DNA of 64,000 nt from Nonomuraea polychroma (lineage in GTDB: Bacteria > Actinomycetota > Actinomycetes > Streptosporangiales > Streptosporangiaceae): contig NZ_SAUN01000001.1 in the NCBI RefSeq assembly GCF_004011505.1, forward strand, positions 5,228,501 through 5,292,500. Direction: 5' to 3'. A program made the position numbers and the translations under genes. This document shows positions 57,325-64,000 of this stretch, piece after piece; positions within the stretch are counted from its first letter, which is position 1, and each line of letters opens with the position of its first letter. The notes beneath the pieces were generated by a model. It worked only from the letters and a program-made list of their open reading frames with translations, searched no databases and had not been told where the DNA came from.

Positions 57325-58562
57325 CGGTGCCGGACCGGCTCGAGGACCTGCTGCGCGAGCACGCGCCGCAGGTCCTCGGCGCGCTCGTACGCCGGTACGG
57401 GCACTTCGACACCGCCGAGGACGCGGTGCAGGAAGCCCTGCTCGCGGCCTCGGCCCAGTGGCCGGCCGACGGGATCCCGCAGGAGCCGCGTACCTGGCTG
57501 ATCCGGGTCGCCTCGCGACGCCTGATCGACATGCTCCGCAGCGAGCAGTCCCGCCGCGACCGTGAGGCCGCGGAGGCGGTCCGGATCCGTCCGGAGCAGT
57601 ACCTGGCGCCGGCGGCGGATGCCGGCCCGCCCGCGGACGACTCGCTGGTGCTGCTGTTCGTGTGCTGCCATCCGGCTCTCAGCCGGCCGTCTCAGGTCGC
57701 GCTCACCCTGCGGGCGGTGGGCGGGCTCACCACAGCCGAGATCGCGCACGCCTTCCTCGTCCCCGAGCCGACGTTGGCGCAGCGGATCAGCCGGGCGAAG
57801 AAGCAGATCAAGACCTCGGGGATCGGCTTCGGGCCGCCGCCACCAGCCGAGTACGCCGCCCGGCTCGACGCCGTGCTCCAGGTGCTCTACCTCATCTTCA
57901 ACGAGGGGTACGTGGCCACGACCGGTCCGGACCTGCTCCGTACCGATCTGGCGGCGGAGGCGATCCGGCTGACCCGGATGCTGCACCGCGTCCTGCCGGA
58001 TGACGGTGAGGTCGCGGGCCTGCTCGCCCTGATGTTGCTCGTCCACGCCCGCCGCACCGCCAGGACCGACGCGAGCGGCGCCCTCGTGCCGCTCGCTGAG
58101 CAGGACCGAAGCCTGTGGGACCAGCGCGAGATCGGCGAAGGCGTCGCGCTGGTGACCCATGCCATGTCCCATGCCGACCTCGGGCCATACCAGCTGCAAG
58201 CGGCGATCGCGGCGGTGCACGCCGAGGCGGCCACGGCCGGCGACACCGACTGGCGGCAGATCCTCGGCCTCTACGACCTGCTGGAACGCATGACCGACAA
58301 CCCGGTGGTGACGCTCAACCGGGCGGTCGCGGTGGCCATGGTCCACGGTCCCCGCGCCGGCCTCACGTTCCTGTCGTACCTCGACGACGACCCCCGCCTC
58401 GCCGGCCAGCACCGGGTGGAGGCGGTGCGCGGGCACCTGCTGGAGCTGGCCGGGGAGCCGGACCGGGCCCGGGAGTGCTACGCGACGGCCGCCCGCCGCA
58501 CCACCAGCCGCCCCGAGCAGCGCTATCTCCAGCTCAAGGCCACGAAACTGGCCGGATCGTGA
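57321..58562 (+). CDS. ECF42-group RNA polymerase sigma factor
   Basis: A 413-residue ECF sigma factor. Region 2 (FDTAEDAVQEALLAASAQWP) and region 4 (LTTAEIAHAFLVPEPTLAQR) occupy the first 190 residues. The remaining 220 residues are a helical extension with TPR-like repeats (LLERMTDNPVVTLNRAVAVA), the ECF42 hallmark, required for activity in the characterised example. No anti-sigma gene follows. It would direct its own operon if the promoter at 56430 is real. Confidence 0.92.
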   Translation: MTVPDRLEDLLREHAPQVLGALVRRYGHFDTAEDAVQEALLAASAQWPADGIPQEPRTWLIRVASRRLIDMLRSEQSRRDREAAEAVRIRPEQYLAPAADAGPPADDSLVLLFVCCHPALSRPSQVALTLRAVGGLTTAEIAHAFLVPEPTLAQRISRAKKQIKTSGIGFGPPPPAEYAARLDAVLQVLYLIFNEGYVATTGPDLLRTDLAAEAIRLTRMLHRVLPDDGEVAGLLALMLLVHARRTARTDASGALVPLAEQDRSLWDQREIGEGVALVTHAMSHADLGPYQLQAAIAAVHAEAATAGDTDWRQILGLYDLLERMTDNPVVTLNRAVAVAMVHGPRAGLTFLSYLDDDPRLAGQHRVEAVRGHLLELAGEPDRARECYATAARRTTSRPEQRYLQLKATKLAGS

Positions 58563-58638
58563 CGCGCGGCGCATGGCCGTGCTCGTCCGTCGTCGTCCTG
58601 TCGCCGGAGGCCGGTGGCAGCCTCCGCACGCTCGCCGA

Positions 58639-58668
58639 TTGACCAGGACGAAGCCGTTCCGGTACGTA
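58639..58668 (+). promoter_or_regulatory. Candidate promoter of a leaderless GNAT gene
   Basis: TTGACC (58639-58644), 18-nt spacer, TACGTA (58663-58668), with the GTG start 8 bases downstream. No ribosome site is present, so transcription probably begins at the start codon. Confidence 0.5.
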
Positions 58669-58675
58669 TGATCGC

Positions 58676-59203
58676 GTGATTGAGCTGCGCGCGTTCGAGC
58701 CTGCCGACGCCCCGGAAGTGGCCTCGTGGATCGACAGTTTGGAGGCGCTCATCACTTGGTCCGGCAATACCGGGTTCACCTGGCCCTTTGATGCGGGTCA
58801 GCTCTCCGGCTTCCACGCATCGGATCCCACCCGTCGCGTCCACATGGCTGTCGGCCCCGACGGAACGCCGGTGGGCCATTTCCTCCTGCGGACCGAGCCG
58901 TCCGGCCGGTCGGTGCGGCTCGGCATGGTCCTGGTCTCACCCACGGTCAGAGGGCGGGGATATGGCGAGGCCATGCTGGAAGCCGCACTCGGCAATGCCT
59001 TCGCCGACCCGGCCATCGAGCAGGTGAACCTGGGCGTCTACTCCCACAATGCCGGTGCCATACGGCTGTACGAGCGGTTGGGATTCCGCAGGGAGAGCCT
59101 CGACCCGAAGGCGACGTACGTGGCCGGCGAGTGGTGGGCGGCGGTCACGATGAACCTGCTTCGCGACGCCTGGCGGCCGCACACCCGGACCACCACCCAC
59201 TGA
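58676..59203 (+). CDS. GNAT family N-acetyltransferase
   Basis: A 175-residue RimI-like acetyltransferase with the acetyl-CoA loop VRGRGYGEAMLEAAL and the later NLGVYSHNAGAIRLYERLGF. Substrate unknown (protein N-terminus or small amine). GTG 58676 is the predicted transcript start. Convergent with the RGPR-repeat gene. Confidence 0.9.
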   Translation: MIELRAFEPADAPEVASWIDSLEALITWSGNTGFTWPFDAGQLSGFHASDPTRRVHMAVGPDGTPVGHFLLRTEPSGRSVRLGMVLVSPTVRGRGYGEAMLEAALGNAFADPAIEQVNLGVYSHNAGAIRLYERLGFRRESLDPKATYVAGEWWAAVTMNLLRDAWRPHTRTTTH

Positions 59204-59245
59204 CCAAAGACAACGGGGGCGATCAGCGCTGTGAGGCGTGAACCG

Positions 59246-59281
59246 GCTCCGCCGTACCGGATGGTCGCGGTACGGCGGAGC
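59246..59281. terminator. Bidirectional hairpin terminator
   Basis: Perfect 14-bp stem (59246-59259 with 59268-59281) and 8-nt loop between the convergent GNAT and RGPR-repeat genes. Confidence 0.85.
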
Positions 59282-59295
59282 ATCAGGCTTCCGGT

Positions 59296-62073
59296 CTAGT
59301 CGTCCGACTTCGGCCGGTTCTGGGTGGGCTCGTCTTCCTCGTCGAGCGTGTCGCCGAAGTTGGGCTCAATGAACGCCGGCGTGATGCCGCGAATCTCCGC
59401 CTTCGCCGCCGACCCAGAGCTACTCGGCTCGCTCCCGGAATCGTCGGAGCTCTGCTCGTCAGACTCCGTGCCGTCCAGGACGTCGGCCGGCTCGGCCTCC
59501 GCCTCCGGCTCCCTGCCTCGGGCCTCGGCTTCTTCCGGCTCGTCGCCCCGGAGCTCAGCCTCTTCGGGCTCATCGCCCAGGGCCTCGGCCTCCTCCGGCT
59601 CGTCGCCCCGGAGCTCAGCCCGCTCGGGCTCATCGCCCAGGGCCTCGGCCTCCTCCGGCTCGTCGCCCCGGAGCTCAGCCCGCTCGGGCTCGTCGCCCGG
59701 AAGGTCGGCCGGCTCCCGCTCGTCGCCCAGGAGGTCGTCCGCCTCGGCGAGGACCTCGGAGTCGTCCACGTCCTCTTCCGCCTCGACGGCCTCCTCGCTC
59801 TCGGCCACGCCCGCGTCGTCGAAGTCGTCCTCGTCGTCGAACTCCTCCTCGACGTCCTCGATGACGGCGCCGGTCAGCTCGGCGTACCGATCCGCGGCGT
59901 CCGTCTCGCCGTCCTCGTCGAACGCCATCGCCCGGCCGAACCAGTCGGTCGCCGCGTCCGTGTGGCCGGCGTCGGCCAGCGCGTCCGCGTACGCGAACGC
60001 CAGCCGCGCCGACCAGGGCTTGGGCTGCGGGTCACGCAGCTCGGGCAGGCGCTGCAGGGTGATCACGGCGGCGTCGTGCTGGCCCAGGTCGCGGCGGGCG
60101 CCGGACTCGACGATGGTCAGCTCGATGCGCCCGGCCCTGTCGAGGCGCTCGGCCTCTGGCGAACGTACGAGGTCGATGGCCCGCTCCGGACGGCCGAGCC
60201 CGCGCTCGCAGTCGGCCATGACCGGCAGGTACGCCTCCGAGCCCGTCAGCCTCCGCGCCGCCCGCAAATCGCTCAGCGCCTCGGAGAAGTGCCCGGCGCG
60301 GTACGCGACGATGCCTGCGGCCTCCCGTACGACACCGATGCGGGCAGCGAACCGGCGCGCCACCTTCGTGTGTTCGTGCGCCCGGTCGGGGTCGTCGTTC
60401 TCCAGCGCCTGCTCGGCGGCGACGAGGTGCCGGCCCACGAGGTCGGCGAGGTCCCCGGGCAAGGAGCGGAGCTCCTCAAGCACTTCCTTGTCCAGTTCGT
60501 CCGCGGTGATGTCGGGCGCCACCTCGGGCAGCCGCTCACGCTGCGGTGCTTCGCTCTCACGGTCGGGCCTGCCGTACCTGGCGCGGGTGCCTTCCCCGGT
60601 ACGCTCCTCGCGGCCACCGCGGTCGTCCCGCGAGAACGGCCGGGACGCCCGCTGGTCACCCTCTCGGCGCGGACCCCGGTCGTCACGGAACCCACCTTCA
60701 CGACGGGGACCCCGATCATCGCGGAACCCGCCCTCACGACGCGGACCCCGATCATCGCGGAACCCGCCCTCACGACGCGGACCCCGATCATCGCGGAACC
60801 CGCCCTCACGACGCGGACCCCGATCATCGCGGAGCCCGCCCTCACGACGCGGACCCCGATCCGCGGATCCACCCTCAGGACGCGGACCCCGCTGGTCTCC
60901 GAACCCGCCTTCACCACGGGGGCCACGGTCATCGCGGAACCCGCCATCACGACGGGGGCCGCGATCGTCACGGAACCCACCTTCACGGCGGGGGCCACGG
61001 TCATCACGGAACCCACCCTCACGACGGGGGCCACGGTCATCGCGGAACCCGCCTTCGCCACGCGGACCACGATCGTCACGGAATCCGCCCTCGCGCCGCG
61101 GGCCGCGATCCGCAGATCCACCCTCGCGACGCGGACCCCGATCATCACGGAACCCGCCCTCGCGACGGGGGCCCCGATCGTCACGGAATCCGCCTCCGCG
61201 CCGGTCGCCGCCGTAACCGCCGCCCTCGCGGCGCTCGCCGTAGCCACCCTCACGACGCGGCCCACGATCGTCCCGATCCCGGAACGAACGCCGCTCATCG
61301 CCCTCACGCCGTGGACCACGGTCGTCACGGGGGGCGCCTTCGCCTCGAGGGCCGCGGTCTACGTATCCGCCCTCACGACGAGGACCGCGGTCGCCGTAGC
61401 CGCCTTCGCGACGCGGGCCGCGATCATCGCGGAATCCGCCCTCTCGCCGCGGGCCGCGATCCGCGGATCCACCCTCGCGACGGGGGCCGCGATCGTCACG
61501 GAACCCGCCTCCGCGCCGGTCGCCGCCGTAACCGCCGCCCTCGCGGCGCTCACCGTAGCCACCCTCGCGGCGCTCACCGTAGCCGCCCTCACGACGCGGC
61601 CCACGATCGTCCCGATCCCGGAACGAACGCCGCTCATGGCCCTCACGCCGCGGCCCGCGGTCGTCGCGGTCCCTGTCACGGTACGTGCGGCGCTCGTCGC
61701 CGCCGCTGGATCCGCGCTCCGAACCCTCACGACGCGGCCCGCGGTCATCGCGGAACCCGCCCTCACGACGCGGGCCGCGATCGCCGAATCGACCGCCTTC
61801 ACCGCGATCGCCGGGTCGACCGCCCTCGCGGCGCTCACCGTAGCCACCCTCACGACGCGGGCCCCGGTCGTCCCGGGAACCCTCATCCCGCCGCGGATCT
61901 CTCTCCTGGCGGCCATAAGAGCGTCCTCTGTCGTCGGAACGGAACGGACGGTCGCCGCCGGAGTCTCGCCCGCGAGAGCCATACCCGCCGCTCCTGCCGC
62001 CCCCGCCAGAGCGCCTGTCCTCATGGTCGCCGCGCCCGCGCTGTCCGCCGTCCGATCCGTTATCTCTGTTCAC
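59296..62073 (-). CDS. RGPR-repeat / TPR / acidic-tail protein
   Basis: A 925-residue three-part protein. Residues 1-470 are a disordered Arg/Gly/Asp region with about 27 copies of a 12-residue unit of the type GGFRDDRGPRRE, plus GYGERREG units. Residues about 520-700 form a helical TPR-like domain (LVAAEQALENDDPDRAHEH, AGIVAYRAGHFSEALSDL). Residues 735-925 are highly acidic with a 20-residue repeat (EPERAELRGD then EPEEAEALGD). RG-rich regions often bind RNA; the acidic tail could balance that charge. No known function. GTG start; weak ribosome site. Confidence 0.8.
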   Translation of the reverse strand: MNRDNGSDGGQRGRGDHEDRRSGGGGRSGGYGSRGRDSGGDRPFRSDDRGRSYGRQERDPRRDEGSRDDRGPRREGGYGERREGGRPGDRGEGGRFGDRGPRREGGFRDDRGPRREGSERGSSGGDERRTYRDRDRDDRGPRREGHERRSFRDRDDRGPRREGGYGERREGGYGERREGGGYGGDRRGGGFRDDRGPRREGGSADRGPRREGGFRDDRGPRREGGYGDRGPRREGGYVDRGPRGEGAPRDDRGPRREGDERRSFRDRDDRGPRREGGYGERREGGGYGGDRRGGGFRDDRGPRREGGFRDDRGPRREGGSADRGPRREGGFRDDRGPRGEGGFRDDRGPRREGGFRDDRGPRREGGFRDDRGPRRDGGFRDDRGPRGEGGFGDQRGPRPEGGSADRGPRREGGLRDDRGPRREGGFRDDRGPRREGGFRDDRGPRREGGFRDDRGPRREGGFRDDRGPRREGDQRASRPFSRDDRGGREERTGEGTRARYGRPDRESEAPQRERLPEVAPDITADELDKEVLEELRSLPGDLADLVGRHLVAAEQALENDDPDRAHEHTKVARRFAARIGVVREAAGIVAYRAGHFSEALSDLRAARRLTGSEAYLPVMADCERGLGRPERAIDLVRSPEAERLDRAGRIELTIVESGARRDLGQHDAAVITLQRLPELRDPQPKPWSARLAFAYADALADAGHTDAATDWFGRAMAFDEDGETDAADRYAELTGAVIEDVEEEFDDEDDFDDAGVAESEEAVEAEEDVDDSEVLAEADDLLGDEREPADLPGDEPERAELRGDEPEEAEALGDEPERAELRGDEPEEAEALGDEPEEAELRGDEPEEAEARGREPEAEAEPADVLDGTESDEQSSDDSGSEPSSSGSAAKAEIRGITPAFIEPNFGDTLDEEDEPTQNRPKSDD
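59535..59700 (-). repeat. 60-bp repeats encoding the acidic tail
   Basis: About two and a half near-identical 60-bp units within the acidic tail, with core CTCGTCGCCCCGGAGCTCAG recurring at 60-bp spacing on the plus strand (near 59550, 59610, 59670). Confidence 0.8.
60660..61900 (-). repeat. 36-bp tandem repeats encoding RGPR units
   Basis: Long array of 36-bp units and 33-bp variants in the same frame. Copies near 60700-60870 are almost identical (CCCTCACGACGCGGACCCCG cores), while those toward the gene start are more diverged. The period keeps the reading frame throughout. Confidence 0.9.
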
Positions 62074-62602
62074 TTCTGGTCCATTTCGTTGGGCTCACCC
62101 AGCGGACTCACAACGACGGTCCACCGTGGCTGGTCGCCGCCCGTCCTCGGGCCTTACGCGACGAAGGCCACCCGTGGGGTGGCCCGGTTCTTCCAGCCTA
62201 GCAAGCCGGAGAACGTCCACGAGCCCGTCGCAAGCTCATAAATCAGCCGGCCCAAAAATGCTCGGCCGGCAAAACTGATCACCATGTCGCTACGTGTGCA
62301 CTAAATCGCCGGGCCCCGGCACCGGATCCTGAACCCGCTGACGGACGAGAAGACCCACCTGCTTGGTGAGCTCTGCCGTACCGCTTCGGGCGCAGGCCAG
62401 CCGGACCTGCCCGGCGGAAATCAGCCGCCAGGACCCACGCTCAGGACGCTAAGGTGGCCGACCGGCTCGATTTTCGTCGAGAACGACGGCTACGCCGTCC
62501 GCCCGGGCCCCAGGTGCCGGCGATCGAGGGACAACGTGTCCTTCAAACCGCCGCCGATCCGCGGGCCCTTGTCGGCGAGTGTCTTCGTCCTCCGGGCGCC
62601 GG
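62074..62602. other. 529-bp region between rRNA terminator and repeat gene
   Basis: No supported gene. It should contain the promoter of the RGPR-repeat gene (minus strand). A plus-strand stretch from about 62335 stays open but resembles no family I recognise. A hairpin at 62246-62270 is listed separately. Confidence 0.5.
62246..62270 (-). terminator. Secondary hairpin downstream of the rRNA operon
   Basis: GCCGGCC (62246-62252) and GGCCGGC (62264-62270) with an 11-nt loop containing five A/T. On the minus strand it is followed by TGATTT. Possible backup terminator for the rRNA operon. Confidence 0.45.
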
Positions 62603-62645
62603 AAATGAGAAAGCCCCGGCGCGATGCGTCGGGGCTTTCTCATTT
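62603..62645 (-). terminator. rRNA operon terminator
   Basis: Perfect 16-bp inverted repeat (62603-62618 with 62630-62645) and 11-nt loop, about 10 bases beyond the 5S rRNA 3' end. The stem ends in CTTTCTCATTT on the minus strand. Confidence 0.88.
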
Positions 62646-62654
62646 GAAAGATTG

Positions 62655-62772
62655 TCCGGCGGTGACCTACTCTCCCACACCCTCCCGAGTGCAGTACCAT
62701 CGGCGCTGGGAAGCTTAACTTCCGGGTTCGGAATGTAACCGGGTGTTTCCTTCCCGCCATAACCGCCGTAAC
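62655..62772 (-). rRNA. rrf: 5S ribosomal RNA
   Basis: Minus strand starts GTTACGGCGGTTATGGCG and contains the conserved CCGAACCCGGAAGTTAAGC and GATGGTACTGCA, ending GGTCACCGCCGGAC. Both ends can pair to form the terminal stem. About 118 nt. Ends are estimated within a few bases. Confidence 0.95.
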
Positions 62773-62899
62773 CCTGAGAAACAGCACAGTCGTTTGCTGT
62801 CTCAGAATTGCATAGTGGACGCGAGCAAGAATTTCCTTGGTGTGGCGCAGCTCTGGACCCGGCGAAGAGTAACAGAGCGCAGCACACACCAAGCATTAT

Positions 62900-64000
<1,101 letters not shown>

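Noticed and set aside
60660..61900. CRISPR-like regular array
   Set aside because: Units are contiguous, without unique spacers, and keep one reading frame; this is a coding tandem repeat.
62335..62640. Open plus-strand frame downstream of the RGPR-repeat gene
   Set aside because: No start with a ribosome site, no recognisable family, and it runs into the rRNA terminator.

Overview
The window is high-GC DNA with short intergenic gaps, frequent GTG starts and ATGA/GTGA/TGATG stop-start overlaps. It carries marker genes of Actinomycetota: RbpA, WhiA, OpcA, a mycothiol-type maleylpyruvate isomerase, SteA/SteB and TlyA. The overall look is that of a Streptosporangiales (Nonomuraea-like) chromosome. 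That placement is inference; the phylum is secure. I see no IS element, prophage, CRISPR array or tRNA gene. A 23S-5S rRNA operon end lies at the right edge.

Layout. 1-4968 (+): end of the pentose-phosphate operon pgi-zwf-opcA-pgl. 4979-7915 (-): a translationally coupled trio of a WXG100-like small protein, a 701-aa protein and a lipoprotein. 8150-11670: purine-type deaminase, methyltransferase, and an SDR/TetR pair with a perfect 21-bp operator. 11718-17412: coiled-coil protein, stand-alone Clp N-domain protein, ACT-GNAT acetyltransferase, and an oxidoreductase/amidohydrolase operon ended by a 19-bp-stem terminator. 17466-27968 (-): the conserved actinobacterial block uvrC-rapZ-yvcK-whiA, then gap-pgk-tpiA-secG-rbpA, which joins repair, sporulation control, lower glycolysis, secretion and RNA polymerase. 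28210-29703 (-): three tandem Rieske lipoproteins. 29994-35718: DUF2306-type membrane protein, uvrA, MDMPI-fold protein, metallo-beta-lactamase-fold hydrolase and a small unknown. 35755-38491 (-): phosphatidylserine synthase/decarboxylase, and terC behind a yybP-ykoY (Mn2+) riboswitch.

38492-48209 (-): a long envelope and cell-separation block in transcription order: small protein, tlyA, nadK, recN, steA, steB, MraY-like transferase, murJ, GT4 glycosyltransferase. 48337-59203: SCP2 protein, an ABC-2 exporter with an unusual repeat micro-ORF between ATPase and permease, HAD-IIA phosphatase, TPR protein, DUF1015 protein, SSB-like protein, metallo-beta-lactamase-fold enzyme, an ECF42 sigma operon and a GNAT. 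59296-62073 (-): a 925-residue protein with about 27 RGPR-type repeats, a TPR-like core and an acidic repeat tail. 62655-64000 (-): 5S and the 3' part of 23S rRNA.

The most notable items are the RGPR/TPR/acidic protein beside the rRNA operon, the riboswitch whose aptamer P1 helix and ribosome-site-sequestering helix are mutually exclusive, the WXG100-like/701-aa/lipoprotein trio, the triple Rieske cluster, the ECF42 operon with a candidate autoregulatory promoter, and recurring in-frame 24/30/36/60-bp repeats that have expanded coding sequences.
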